DNA from: Chthonomonadaceae bacterium
Lineage (GTDB): Bacteria > Armatimonadota > Chthonomonadetes > Chthonomonadales > Chthonomonadaceae
DNA length: 53,123 nt
Assembly (NCBI GenBank): GCA_027450145.1
Contig: DAIDKH010000026.1
Span: 1 to 53,123 of the forward strand
Reading direction: 5' to 3'
Below the pieces are notes generated by a model, which ran no database searches, was not told where the DNA came from, and worked only from the letters and a program-made list of their open reading frames with translations. Shown one piece after another: positions 26,587-36,003 of this stretch (positions are counted from its first letter, which is position 1; each line of letters begins with the position of its first letter). The translations under genes and the position numbers were made by a program.

Positions 26587-27480
26587 TTAGTTGGCCCGAT
26601 TTGTTGGAGAACAGAAGAGTGGAAGGCCAGCATGATTCATTCGGATTTTGAACAATGCGCTTGTTGATGGATCGGTTATATACAGCGTTTTCAGATCACT
26701 GTCACCAAATTCAACATTGGTCGGTCCTTCAGGGCTGCCTATTGGCATCTGAATCCGTCCAACAATACGACCGGCCGTATCCAGTTCCAGAACCACATGT
26801 GCTCCGTAGTGCGCAATCCATAGATGCCCGCGCACGTCAACAGCCATACCATCCGGTTCACCGGGACCACTCGATTCGAGAGATGCAAACTCACCCAACT
26901 CACCCAAACTTCCATCCGCATGTATATCAAAACAGAGTATGCGGTTCAATTGGCTCTCGCAAACATAAAGAGTACGTCCATCCGCAGTGAGCGCTAGACC
27001 GTTGGGGAATGCAAGTCCTCCTGCAACTCGGCGCACTTTATTGGTATCTGCTTCTACTCGATAAACGCTGCCAATGGGATTGTCCCTGCCCGACCCACCT
27101 GGATCGGTAAAGTAGAGATTACCAGAAGCGTCAAAAGCAAGGTCATTAGGGGCCCTAAACGGCTGGCCGTCACACTGGTCGGCGATTAAAATCTGCTCAC
27201 CATCCGGGCGTATCGATACTATAGCATTTCGGCCAAAATCACATACCCACAGCGCCCCGTCGCGGTTAAACGTCATTCCATTTGATTTACGAAAAGTATA
27301 GGGCGGCGCCGATGAATGATTTGCGCGATAGGGGGTGGTTATTTCACCGTCCACGGTGAGACATGTAATATAGTCGGCCTGGCAATTGGAACAATAGATA
27401 TTCCCCTTGCCGTCATATGCGGGTCCCTCTGGAAATTGGAGATCAGACACTACAGTGTGCAAACCAGGAGTCGGAAGCAT
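26587..27480 (-). CDS. SMP-30/gluconolactonase-family lactone hydrolase
   Basis: A 297-residue six-bladed beta-propeller. The metal ligands of the family are recognisable: Glu in FPEGPAYD, Asn in FPNGLALT and Asp in EPDGMAVD, with the extra Asn in APNDLAFD. Members hydrolyse sugar lactones to aldonic acids using Ca or Zn. No signal peptide is present, so it is cytosolic. It is the first gene of a two-gene operon with the TIM-barrel isomerase, consistent with a sugar oxidation route. Confidence 0.9.
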   Translation of the reverse strand: MLPTPGLHTVVSDLQFPEGPAYDGKGNIYCSNCQADYITCLTVDGEITTPYRANHSSAPPYTFRKSNGMTFNRDGALWVCDFGRNAIVSIRPDGEQILIADQCDGQPFRAPNDLAFDASGNLYFTDPGGSGRDNPIGSVYRVEADTNKVRRVAGGLAFPNGLALTADGRTLYVCESQLNRILCFDIHADGSLGELGEFASLESSGPGEPDGMAVDVRGHLWIAHYGAHVVLELDTAGRIVGRIQMPIGSPEGPTNVEFGDSDLKTLYITDPSTSALFKIRMNHAGLPLFCSPTNRAN

Positions 27481-27817
27481 TTACAACGCCCTTTCAGATT
27501 AATAAAACGCTAGCAGTGTATAGTGTTCACGCTCAGCATGAAATAATCCTGCATGGGCTGCCTTAACCGTGAGACTAGGAATGTGACAATGAATTCTAAT
27601 GGCACTGTTGACGGGAATTCACGTTGGTCGCAGTGATTGCTATTACCTGCGTCCTAGAGTCCTTACCATGATCCGTAGTTGGGTACAACACGGTAAGTAC
27701 ATTGGAAATATGGGAGACTGATGTGGATGCGGTTATGCCGCTGGATGAAAGCGGAGCGATGTGCATAATTCAAATCGCTCCGCTAATGAATGGTGCTTGG
27801 TTCGACTGCTACACCAG
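27481..27817. other. Gap between gyrA and lactonase gene
   Basis: Apart from the gyrA terminator hairpin (27750-27784), this stretch shows no coding frame with a ribosome site. The lactonase promoter would be expected near 27500-27550, but I cannot point to a convincing pair of hexamers. Confidence 0.4.
27750..27784 (-). terminator. Hairpin downstream of gyrA
   Basis: An 11-bp perfect stem (AGCGGAGCGAT with ATCGCTCCGCT) with a 13-base loop begins 34 bases after the gyrA stop. On the minus strand it is followed by only TTTC, so it is a modest intrinsic terminator. Confidence 0.6.
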
Positions 27818-30328
27818 CTAATTAGCGTCCGAAGACGCATCTTCATCGTCTATCTGCTCGGTGTCCACCACCCGTTCTATGGTTACTACGCGGTCGCCTG
27901 TTTCCAGGTTGATCAGGCGCACACCCTGTGCGGTGCGACCAGTATTACGAATGGTGGACACATCCATACGTATAGTGATCCCCTTTTCGGTAAGCACCAT
28001 GAGCTTGTCCTCAATTTGTACCACGGCAACATCTACAATGGGCCCGGTTCGCTCCGTGATATTCATCGTTCTGACACCGCGACCACCCCGGCCCTGAGCA
28101 TGATAGGAGTTCATGGTCGTTCTCTTCCCGTACCCATTGACGCTCGCCACAAGCAGTTCTGACGTATCGTCCACCACGTCCATGCCCACTACACTGTCCA
28201 GTAGCTCGCCCTTTTTGGCGTCGCGCATTTCGATACCACGCACCCCACCTGCAGTACGACCACGATTAGGAATGCTGTCTTCGTTCATGCGTACCGACAT
28301 GCCGTTGCGGGTAACAAGAATAACATCCTTGCTGCCATCGGTGTGCCGAACCCAGTTAAGGTTGTCGCCTTCGGCAATATCGAAGCATTTAAGGCCATTG
28401 CTACGCAGATTGGCGAAATAGGAGAACTCTGTACGTTTAATTTCGCCGTGCTCGGTAGCCATCACAAGAAAACCGCCCTCATTAAGGGACTTGATGGGAA
28501 GAATGGCGGTAACCTGATCTCCAGGCTCGGTTTGAATAAAGTTGTTGAGATGCTGACCACGGGCCTGCCTGGTGCTCTGTGGGACCTCAAACGCCTTCAG
28601 ACGATATACACGACCACGATTTGTAAAGAACAGAATGTAGTGCGTCGTTGTCGCTACAAAAAGATGTGCAGGTTGATCCTCTTCTTTCAGGTTGGCTGCA
28701 ACAACGCCCTTTCCTCCACGTCGCTGAGTACGGAAAGCATCCATGGGAACTCGCTTGATGTAGCCATCACGCGAGATTGTGACGAGCGTCTTCTCTTCAG
28801 GAATGAGGTCGTCTTCTGATATTTCGTCGGCTTCGGTAAGAAAAATGCGAGTGCGCCGATCATCGCCATATTTGTCGCGAAGAGCCTTAAGTTCCGCCTT
28901 TATCATCTGAGTCACACGAGCTGGCTCAGCAAGTATGTCTTCCAACCGTGCGATCTCGCGAAGTAGCCCCTTGTAGTCATCTTCAATCCGGCGGCTCTCC
29001 AGTTGTGCAATCTGGCGTAACTGCATGGATAGGATTGCATCTGCCTGAAGTTGGGTTAGCCCATATGTCGCGCACATTTCGGCACGCGCAGCGTCACTAC
29101 TAGGCGAGCGCCGAATGAGAGCGATAATTTCATCAAGGAAATTGAGCGCTATCTGCAAACCTTCCCTAATGTGGGCATCCCGCTGAGCCTTTGCCAGCTC
29201 AAACCGGGTACGACGCACCAACACATCGCGCCGGTGAGCCAGGTGCATCTGAATCGCTTGCGGCAGGTTAAGCAGACGCGGCTGACCATTAACCAGAGCG
29301 AGCATGATGATACCAAACGTTTGACGTAGCGAAGTATGTTTCAAGAGGAAGTTCATGATCCTGCGCGGCATAACGTCGCGTCGGAGTTCAATGACTACCC
29401 TCATACCATTCTTATCGCTAAAGTCGTTTAGAGCAGTAATGCCTTCCACTCGTTTCTGACGCACCAGGTCTGCAATGTGCTCAATAAGCCGTGACTTATT
29501 CACCTGGTACGGCAGCTCAGTTACGATGATGGCGTTCTTGCCGTTATCCATTGGCTCAATCTGCATCTGGGCTTGCATAATTACGCGCCCACGACCAGTA
29601 TTGTAGGCTTCTCGTATTCCACGGGTGCCAAGTATCATACCAGCCGTGGGAAAATCGGGGCCTGGTACAATTTGCATCAATCGGTCGGCGGTGGCATCAG
29701 GATGATCAAGCACGTAAAGCGAGGCATCTACGATCTCGCGAAGATTGTGCGGTGCTACGCTTGTAGACATTCCTACAGCAATTCCCTCGCCGCCGTTGCA
29801 GAGGAAATTTGGGAATTTACCCGGTAGGACAACCGGTTCCTCTCGCGTCTGATCGTAGTTGGGCATGAAGTCGACAGTATCACGCTCAATGTCTTCCATC
29901 ATCTCGAGAGCCAGGGGAGTGAGGCGGCACTCTGTGTAACGCTGTGCAGCGGGAGGATCCCCATCGACGCTGCCAAAATTGCCTTGAGGATCGATGAGCG
30001 GGTATCGCATGCTGAAGTCCTGGGCCATTCGAACCAGCGTGCCATAGAGCGCAGCATCGCCGTGAGGGTGGTAGTTACCCATGGTATCACCCACTACCTT
30101 GGCGGATTTAACCCTTGCGGACCCGGGACCAACATTGAGTTCACGCATGTCGTATAGAATTCGACGCTGGACCGGCTTGAGCCCGTCTCGAATATCGGGC
30201 AGTGCGCGCGACACGAGGGTGGAGACCGCGTAACCCAGATATGACCGCCGAAGCTCCTGCTCAATGTCTATGGATGTGATAGCGGAACCTGGCCCTTGGG
30301 GTGGCTGGGGTACGTCGTCATTACTCAC
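27818..30328 (-). CDS. gyrA: DNA gyrase subunit A
   Basis: GyrA breaks and rejoins DNA in the A2B2 gyrase that introduces negative supercoils. At 836 residues the length is normal. The catalytic tyrosine is Tyr131 (AQRYTECRL), and the GyrA-box QRRGGKG is present, which separates it from ParC. The beta-pinwheel C-terminus shows the repeated blades (e.g. [26 protein letters not shown]). The quinolone-resistance region reads [17 protein letters not shown]: the E. coli Ser83 and Asp87 positions are Ala92 and Gly96. GTG start with AGGAG seven bases upstream. gyrB is not adjacent. Confidence 0.97.
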   Translation of the reverse strand: MSNDDVPQPPQGPGSAITSIDIEQELRRSYLGYAVSTLVSRALPDIRDGLKPVQRRILYDMRELNVGPGSARVKSAKVVGDTMGNYHPHGDAALYGTLVRMAQDFSMRYPLIDPQGNFGSVDGDPPAAQRYTECRLTPLALEMMEDIERDTVDFMPNYDQTREEPVVLPGKFPNFLCNGGEGIAVGMSTSVAPHNLREIVDASLYVLDHPDATADRLMQIVPGPDFPTAGMILGTRGIREAYNTGRGRVIMQAQMQIEPMDNGKNAIIVTELPYQVNKSRLIEHIADLVRQKRVEGITALNDFSDKNGMRVVIELRRDVMPRRIMNFLLKHTSLRQTFGIIMLALVNGQPRLLNLPQAIQMHLAHRRDVLVRRTRFELAKAQRDAHIREGLQIALNFLDEIIALIRRSPSSDAARAEMCATYGLTQLQADAILSMQLRQIAQLESRRIEDDYKGLLREIARLEDILAEPARVTQMIKAELKALRDKYGDDRRTRIFLTEADEISEDDLIPEEKTLVTISRDGYIKRVPMDAFRTQRRGGKGVVAANLKEEDQPAHLFVATTTHYILFFTNRGRVYRLKAFEVPQSTRQARGQHLNNFIQTEPGDQVTAILPIKSLNEGGFLVMATEHGEIKRTEFSYFANLRSNGLKCFDIAEGDNLNWVRHTDGSKDVILVTRNGMSVRMNEDSIPNRGRTAGGVRGIEMRDAKKGELLDSVVGMDVVDDTSELLVASVNGYGKRTTMNSYHAQGRGGRGVRTMNITERTGPIVDVAVVQIEDKLMVLTEKGITIRMDVSTIRNTGRTAQGVRLINLETGDRVVTIERVVDTEQIDDEDASSDAN

Positions 30329-30793
30329 GTTTTGTCTCCTAATGTTGCCCGCAAATACAATTATTTGGCAGATTTAAGCACTATATTTTACCTTAAAATT
30401 GCCTGTTTCTTCTGCCCCGTTACGTCCCAAAGGGAACAAACATGCTGCCTATTCAACGCGATACACATGGAATGTACGTCGCCTGGGTAACGACGATAGT
30501 TCGGGATTTAAGAAGCCTGTTGCGCCCACCGTACAACCTGGATTAAAGCGGCAATGACTTCAGGAAACCAATGGACAGAATACTACAAAACATTACTGAC
30601 ATTCATCGATAAGAAAGCCAGGTTTGAGGACCACACCCAGCAATTTCAATGGAAAGGTTCAATAAAGCAATACCTACGACGCTCGGGTTAGTAAGAGGCG
30701 ACACATGAGGAATGGAAACTGAGGCGCACTCGTTTGGCCCTATTTCCGAGGACCAAACCAATATAAACCGCTGCATTGCAGCAGGTGGGCTAC
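30329..30793. other. Gap upstream of gyrA
   Basis: This 465-bp stretch should contain the gyrA promoter; an AT-rich patch at 30375-30400 (minus-strand TAAAATATAG) is the best -10 candidate. A 64-codon minus-strand frame (30603-30797) starts inside the stop of the dehydrogenase gene but shows no known domain; I do not call it. No structured RNA was recognised. Confidence 0.35.
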
Positions 30794-31798
30794 TCAATAT
30801 CCGCGAGCAGGATCATATTGATTAATCAGTGGTTCCTGGCGGAGCCATCGCTCAATATTATCTGCCAAAATGCGAGCAAAGCGTGCAAAGTACTGCGGTG
30901 TCGCCCCGCTAACGTGAGGAGTAATCAGCACATTGTCCAAATGCCACAGAGGGCTCTCAGGTGAAAGTGGCTCGGTCTCAAACACATCGAGACCAGCTCC
31001 GGCAATGTGACCGGACTGCAGAGCACTTATCAGAGCCTGTTCATCGACCACTTTTCCTCGTGCGATATTGTAAAGGTAGCTCCCGCGTTTCATTGCCGCC
31101 AAAGATTGCGCATTGATGAGATGGTGGGTCGCCTGTGTATAAGGTACGGCAAGGCACACATGGTGAGACTCCTGCAAGAGGGTTGTCAACTCTTCTGGAG
31201 GCAGCATCTCATCTGGTTGAGTATTGCCGTAGGTCTGATGTGGATTTCGTTTAGTGGCTATTACACGCATACCACAGGCCTTTGCGCGTAGGCACAACGG
31301 TTCTCCAATTCGTCCATACCCAACTATTCCTAGTGTCTTACCAAACAGTTCGTCTGGCTCGGGATCCGTTGGGCTTTGGGCCCATGATCCGTGCATCTGC
31401 GCTTTGAAGAAATGCTCCATGCGCCGCGTAAACATCAACATCAGCATAAGCACGTGATCAGCAATGTTAGGCCCGTGAACACCATTAGCCGATGTGATCC
31501 TAAGGCCACGTTCTAACATGCCAGGTTTTAGTTTTCCATCCAGACCGGCGCTCCAAAATGCAATCCATTTCAACCTGGAGGCACGATGAAGCTCTGCGTC
31601 AGATAAATACCCACAAACAAGAACATCCGAGTCCTCAATTGCGCCGGAGATTGCATCCGGTTCAGGGAAATTTAGGGTTATTGCATCCCGGATGCTAGAC
31701 CTTGATAGCAGATTGCTCTTAAATATTTCCGCATCAGAGGCTTCCCAAGGGATCCTGCTAGGGGGTAGAAACGTTACGTTCAGTTTGGTTGTTGGCAA
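30794..31798 (-). CDS. D-isomer-specific 2-hydroxyacid dehydrogenase
   Basis: A 334-residue NAD(P)-dependent oxidoreductase of the phosphoglycerate/hydroxypyruvate reductase superfamily. The Rossmann motif is VGYGRIG; the catalytic residues are Arg in NIARGKVVDE, Glu in FETEP and His in TPHVSG. The N-terminal substrate domain is divergent, so the substrate cannot be assigned (glyoxylate/hydroxypyruvate-type is plausible). TTG start; it overlaps the 3' end of the EI-like gene by 41 bases, so it is the last gene of the long leftward operon. Confidence 0.9.
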   Translation of the reverse strand: MPTTKLNVTFLPPSRIPWEASDAEIFKSNLLSRSSIRDAITLNFPEPDAISGAIEDSDVLVCGYLSDAELHRASRLKWIAFWSAGLDGKLKPGMLERGLRITSANGVHGPNIADHVLMLMLMFTRRMEHFFKAQMHGSWAQSPTDPEPDELFGKTLGIVGYGRIGEPLCLRAKACGMRVIATKRNPHQTYGNTQPDEMLPPEELTTLLQESHHVCLAVPYTQATHHLINAQSLAAMKRGSYLYNIARGKVVDEQALISALQSGHIAGAGLDVFETEPLSPESPLWHLDNVLITPHVSGATPQYFARFARILADNIERWLRQEPLINQYDPARGY

Positions 31799-33005
31799 GC
31801 GTTTCGCTCCTGTCTCTATCGATCAATTCCAGAAGAGTTTCACGGCATTCCGAAAAACTGAGCTCACGAATCTGGTCTTTGGTACCACGTACCGAGTTTA
31901 CGGGCACCACCACACCATGCACACCCGTAGCAACCATACATTTTAGCTCGCAATCCTCAAGCCGATCGGTACACAGCACAATAACTGGAAGCCCCGCGGC
32001 CGTGCCAGCGGCCGAAACTGCATCCAACATCTCCACAGTAAGACCCGAGACAAGTAGGCGAGTGGCGCCAGCTTCACCAAGCTGTTCGATATACCTGTTA
32101 AGTATTCCCTCATGCAGAAGACGCTCGACTTCATCCCGCTCTAGCCATGCTGCCAGTTTAGGAGCAGCTACAAGGCTGCCGTCGGAGAGGCAGTCAGCCT
32201 CAGTTTCAGCCAGTTCCTGAGTAAGTTCGCCCAAGCCGAGGCTCTGTAAGTGCGCCCTAGGCGGTACAGCGAGTGTAATATCGCTACGCAACCCTGCCTC
32301 CAGTACCACCGTGGGTGCTAGTAGGTAACGATCTGCAAGTAACAAAGGTTTTCCTGATGTTCTATCGAGCAAATCCACCATCGCTGCGCGCTGTCGAAGT
32401 TCGTCGACCTCACATGGCAACGCGGTCGACTGCGTAACTGCAAGCACCATATCAGCGCCAACGTCCAGGGCATCCTGCGCATCTACCAGCGATTGAGCAA
32501 TGGCGGCCACAACGATGGTGCGACCGTCCATGGTCTCCGCGGGCAGATGCACGCTGTCGATAAACACCCTGGTTCGCGGCGCGAGGCGATTAATTTCGGT
32601 TTGGTATTGGGCTACCGCGATGCCGTCAGGATCCGACATCACAATTCCGCGTTCTGCGTCTACAACCACCAGCATATCATCCTGAACCACGTCCATCAGT
32701 CCAGGTAGGTCTACGACGGCAGGCAAATCCGAACCAGGCGCATTTTCCCCGCACGTTACCGCTGCTATGCCCACCACGTTGGCCCACTCGATTGCTGATG
32801 CAAGACTAACAGCCGTACCGTATTCGTGAGCGACTAGTACCACGTCAGGAGCCTCTGCCTCCTTAGAAGCGGCAAGAAGTTCAGCAGCACGAGGGGTGGG
32901 TGACGGCGCTTGAACGAAGCCTCTATGTACGGTGACCACACAAGCAGTGCCGAGTGCTACACCGGAACCCAGTCCCTTTCCCAGGAATCTAGCCATAACG
33001 TCCAC
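31758..33005 (-). CDS. PTS enzyme I-like protein lacking the catalytic histidine
   Basis: The 415-residue protein starts like enzyme I (GKGLGSGVALGTACVV versus GIAASPGIAIG) and keeps the swivelling phosphohistidine-domain frame (PDVVLVAHEY..., VVDLPGLMDVVQDDMLVVVDAERGIVMSDP). The GGxxSH motif that bears the phosphorylated His is replaced by an IEWANVVG region. A reduced TIM-barrel-like half follows (GADMVLAVTQSTALPCEVDEL; GKPLLLADRYL). It probably no longer transfers phosphate and may be a regulatory or scaffold paralogue. GTG 33005 or ATG 32996 could be the start. It is embedded between ABC transporter genes and the dehydrogenase, an unusual context. Confidence 0.6.
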   Translation of the reverse strand: MDVMARFLGKGLGSGVALGTACVVTVHRGFVQAPSPTPRAAELLAASKEAEAPDVVLVAHEYGTAVSLASAIEWANVVGIAAVTCGENAPGSDLPAVVDLPGLMDVVQDDMLVVVDAERGIVMSDPDGIAVAQYQTEINRLAPRTRVFIDSVHLPAETMDGRTIVVAAIAQSLVDAQDALDVGADMVLAVTQSTALPCEVDELRQRAAMVDLLDRTSGKPLLLADRYLLAPTVVLEAGLRSDITLAVPPRAHLQSLGLGELTQELAETEADCLSDGSLVAAPKLAAWLERDEVERLLHEGILNRYIEQLGEAGATRLLVSGLTVEMLDAVSAAGTAAGLPVIVLCTDRLEDCELKCMVATGVHGVVVPVNSVRGTKDQIRELSFSECRETLLELIDRDRSETLANNQTERNVSTP

Positions 33006-33018
33006 TCACTTTCCGGGC

Positions 33019-33762
33019 TTAATGCGCTGACTCGTCCTTTATCGCGCCGACCGCTAGTTCAATGTCCGCCCGTTCCTCAATTTTTGCGATTTTACCGTCA
33101 CGAATCCACACTACTCTATCTGATACGTCTACCATCTTGTAATCGTGCGTAGCCGAAATGATTGTTACGCCCTGTTTTTTATTAAGTTCACGTAAAAGAG
33201 CAATTATCTCTTCGCCCGTTTTAAGATCCAGGTTACCTGTTGGCTCATCGGCTAGTACGATGGACGGATTGTTAGCCAAAGCCCTTGCAATTGCTACTCT
33301 CTGCTGTTGCCCTCCGGACAGCTGGGTAGGTCTGTGGTGCAGTCGATGGCCCAACCCCACTAGATTGAGAACTTCGATGCCGCGTTCAATACCGTCATCT
33401 GTAGTTAAACCCGCAAATACCGTGGGTAACGTTACGTTCTCTAGGGCTGTCATGCTAGGCAAAAGGTTGAACGTTTGGAATATGTAGCCTATAGTGTGGC
33501 AGCGAAGGTATGCTAGTTCCCGTGCATCCAGTTGGGCCATATCTACATCGTTGATGAAGACCGAGCCAGAGTCGGGTTTATCCAGTCCGCCGATAGCATT
33601 GAACAGCGTACTCTTACCGGAACCAGATGGACCCATGATAGAAAGGTATTCACCACGTTTAATATCGAGGTCTACCCCATTAAGCGCACGCACAGACTCT
33701 TCGCCCATGCGAAATTCCTTAACCAGTCCCTTGGTCCTCACCACATACTCATTGGCAGCCAT
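33019..33762 (-). CDS. LolD/MacB-type ABC transporter ATPase
   Basis: A 247-residue nucleotide-binding subunit. Walker A GPSGSGKST, Q-loop YIFQTFNLLPSMTALENV, signature LSGGQQQRVAIARAL, Walker B VLADEPTGNLD and H-loop SATHDYK are complete. The pattern matches the LolD/MacB/FtsE subfamily, which powers export or mechanotransmission through FtsX-type permeases. The FtsX-type permease gene is 54 bases upstream in the same operon. ATG 33762 (MAANEY) is preferred; a start ten residues earlier is possible. Confidence 0.95.
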   Translation of the reverse strand: MAANEYVVRTKGLVKEFRMGEESVRALNGVDLDIKRGEYLSIMGPSGSGKSTLFNAIGGLDKPDSGSVFINDVDMAQLDARELAYLRCHTIGYIFQTFNLLPSMTALENVTLPTVFAGLTTDDGIERGIEVLNLVGLGHRLHHRPTQLSGGQQQRVAIARALANNPSIVLADEPTGNLDLKTGEEIIALLRELNKKQGVTIISATHDYKMVDVSDRVVWIRDGKIAKIEERADIELAVGAIKDESAH

Positions 33763-33816
33763 ACGTAAACGTTCCCCCTGTTCTTCGTACAAAACTTGAT
33801 GCCGAAGCGCATTCTA

Positions 33817-34443
33817 TTAGATTTCGGATCGAAGTGCTGCAGCAGGCGGCATTTTTGCCGCGCTTCGCGCAGTTGGAATGCAGGCGATCAACGTAATAAA
33901 TAGTCCTATTAACACGGACTGTACCGCCTGAACCGCAGATCCGCCAAAAAACGCACTGGTTAGATCGCGAGCACCTCCTCCAAAGAGGTGCGGAATGACC
34001 ATGATCAACCATCCAAAGAACCATCCAATCATGGATCCTAAAAGACCCATGATGCCAGCTTCGATAATAAACAAGGTCACGATGAACTGGTCCAAAGCGC
34101 CCAGGCACTTCATTGTTCCAATCTCACGGAACCTCTCGGTAACCGACATCAACATGCTGTTCATAATGCCAACAAAACAGACAAGCAGGGCCATAATTGC
34201 CAAAAAGCTGTGACGGCTGCGTGCAGCTTCTGCGGCGGCGCCAGTCTGTGTAATCGGGAATAATACAACAGTACGTACAGAGCTGAAGAACGCTATACCA
34301 AGCATAATGCCGCTCGCCGTAATGAGTGACCGACCAAGCCGAATTTTAATCGACTTCATGCTGATCTCCCACGCCTTACTGAATGGCAGCGTAATCTGCT
34401 GCTCTGGAGTGCCCACCGATGCGGGCACAGTGTGCGTACTCAT
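33817..34443 (-). CDS. Short FtsX-type ABC permease
   Basis: At 208 residues, one cytosolic N-terminal region is followed by a first membrane segment (SLITASGIMLGIAFFSSV) and three C-terminal segments. The FtsX signature is ...VTERFREIGTMKCLGALDQFIVTLFIIEA... with a tail SAAKMPPAAALRSEI. The usual large periplasmic domain between segments 1 and 2 is reduced to ~25 residues, so it is a minimal permease. With the ATPase gene downstream it forms a MacB/LolCE-like exporter half. AAGGAGAG precedes the ATG. Confidence 0.85.
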   Translation of the reverse strand: MSTHTVPASVGTPEQQITLPFSKAWEISMKSIKIRLGRSLITASGIMLGIAFFSSVRTVVLFPITQTGAAAEAARSRHSFLAIMALLVCFVGIMNSMLMSVTERFREIGTMKCLGALDQFIVTLFIIEAGIMGLLGSMIGWFFGWLIMVIPHLFGGGARDLTSAFFGGSAVQAVQSVLIGLFITLIACIPTARSAAKMPPAAALRSEI

Positions 34444-34458
34444 TCTGCGGTCTCTCCT

Positions 34459-34902
34459 TTACCCTGCCTTACGTGTCTTCTTGAAGAACGCTATAAAGTG
34501 ACGGTCATGCAGCATCTCGAGGAAGAGCGTAACCGACACCTCAGCCTCGCGGCGATTCATGTGATAGTGTCGTCCCGTCTGCTGGACGATTGACTCTACT
34601 GTGTTTGTACCATCGCACAACTCCCACACGAAGGAACCAACCTCATCGAGTTCAACCTTTCGCTGCGAGGGGGCCTGTGCCCATTTTGCGATCGCCCGTG
34701 TTACAGGGCCAACATTCTTGTTGGCAGGAACAATCAGCACTACGTCACCGTTAGCCCCTTTCTCCCAGGTCAGCTGGTTATTGTGCAACGGCCGCAAGTT
34801 CATGACGAGCTTACGGTCAGTAACAGGCGGAGCAATCTTAAGGAATGGCAGGTACTTACCCGCAGCATACTTTAGTTTTCTGCCAAGTTCGTTAGATGGC
34901 AT
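34459..34902 (-). CDS. PqqD-domain (RiPP recognition-like) protein
   Basis: A 147-residue protein whose C-terminal ~90 residues match the PqqD fold: VELDEVGSFVWELCDGTNTVESIV, then a helix and EVSVTLFLEMLHDRHFIAFF. PqqD domains bind peptide leaders and hand them to radical-SAM or other modifying enzymes. No precursor peptide or modifying enzyme is visible nearby, so the partner is unknown. The N-terminal ~50 residues are basic. It lies between an unknown protein gene and the FtsX permease gene with gaps of 9 and 15 bases, and so belongs to the export operon. Confidence 0.8.
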   Translation of the reverse strand: MPSNELGRKLKYAAGKYLPFLKIAPPVTDRKLVMNLRPLHNNQLTWEKGANGDVVLIVPANKNVGPVTRAIAKWAQAPSQRKVELDEVGSFVWELCDGTNTVESIVQQTGRHYHMNRREAEVSVTLFLEMLHDRHFIAFFKKTRKAG

Positions 34903-34911
34903 ATACTTTCC

Positions 34912-36003
34912 TCATTGGCAGCAAATCACCGAATCGGCCACCATTTTCCACAGACCCGTGGTTTTGCGGCTGGTAAGCGCCTGCACCGAGTAGATTCTGT
35001 TTTGGTCCTCACACAACCACACTCCACCCTCAAATCGAACAGCCAATGGCCTCGCCAGGCCACGAGCACTGCGAAATACTTTGAAACGATCCATAAGGTT
35101 TAAACGGCCGGTGTAATAGTGTGCTTCATGGCCCGATTGCAGTGTAAGAACGGATGCGTCCATCGATTTTAGTCGCACGGTAACGTTGGTGGCCAGCCAC
35201 TCCTCTAGCTTGAACTTTTTTAATGTCATAGAGGCGAGCCCCCATCGATCGATCACGATCATTTCACCACCGCGTATAAAGACAAGCCTTAGATGACCAG
35301 ACATTACCTGCTGTTGATGAAGTTTAAACGTTTCTGGTATCTTAACCTGCAGATCGTACAGTGCCCAGAGATCGAGTGAGTCATCACTGTGGTCCCTTAA
35401 TGTAGCAAAAAGACCAGCAGCTACAGACTGTACCTGCCCCCCATCACGTGCAATGCCAATCACCTGTGCCACAACCACACGATTGCATTTAGTGCAATGC
35501 CATATCTTGCCCTGCCCACGTCCACCACCCACCCAGGAAAACGGAATGGCGGTCCTCTCTAACTCATCGCCTTCCACTTTTTCGGGCCTCGTGCTGCTCT
35601 CAAAGCTCGTTCCAGCTTTCTTCGCAGACTTGCCGGCGTCCTTCAGCACCTTGTTGAGGAGCCGTCTCAGATCGGGTGGCTTCTGCTGCGGCGCAGGTCG
35701 GCCAAGAAGTTTACGAACTTTTGGCGCAAAAACATCGTAAAGCGTACCCACCTTGCGATCTGTTTCAGCGGCATCCTGCCAGCGAATCTGTACGGTAACT
35801 GCTGCATCCCCAGGTGCATCGGCGCGTATGTATCCAGCCTCACGCTCCATTGAAAAAGAGGTGAGATTCCACTCTGGTGGGAGAACGCATCTAATGCCCT
35901 GCCAGCCAATTACAGTCATCGGCAGTGGTGGCAGTTCGTTTAGCAAGGTACGCTTCTTGTGTGGTCTTGGCAGCGATTGCGCTAGCATTGACTCGTCCGT
36001 CAT
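34912..36003 (-). CDS. Unknown protein with zinc-ribbon-like CTKC element
   Basis: The 363-residue cytosolic protein has two parts. The first (~30-220) starts with beta-rich sequence (GIRCVLPPEWNLTSFSMEREAGYIRA...) and later holds a single CTKC after KIWH. The second (~225-360) again has strand-rich sequence (LDLWALYDLQVKIPETFKLHQQ). The repeated 'P.EWNL'/'PETFKL' phrases suggest two copies of one fold. ATG overlaps the TGA of the preceding gene (ATGA), so translation is coupled to the H-x9-DG protein. No family is recognised; context implies a role with the PqqD protein or the exporter. Confidence 0.6.
   Translation of the reverse strand: MTDESMLAQSLPRPHKKRTLLNELPPLPMTVIGWQGIRCVLPPEWNLTSFSMEREAGYIRADAPGDAAVTVQIRWQDAAETDRKVGTLYDVFAPKVRKLLGRPAPQQKPPDLRRLLNKVLKDAGKSAKKAGTSFESSTRPEKVEGDELERTAIPFSWVGGGRGQGKIWHCTKCNRVVVAQVIGIARDGGQVQSVAAGLFATLRDHSDDSLDLWALYDLQVKIPETFKLHQQQVMSGHLRLVFIRGGEMIVIDRWGLASMTLKKFKLEEWLATNVTVRLKSMDASVLTLQSGHEAHYYTGRLNLMDRFKVFRSARGLARPLAVRFEGGVWLCEDQNRIYSVQALTSRKTTGLWKMVADSVICCQ

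Noticed and set aside
30603-30797. 64-codon frame overlapping the dehydrogenase stop
   Set aside because: TTG start, no known domain, no signal peptide; overlap alone is not enough to call it.
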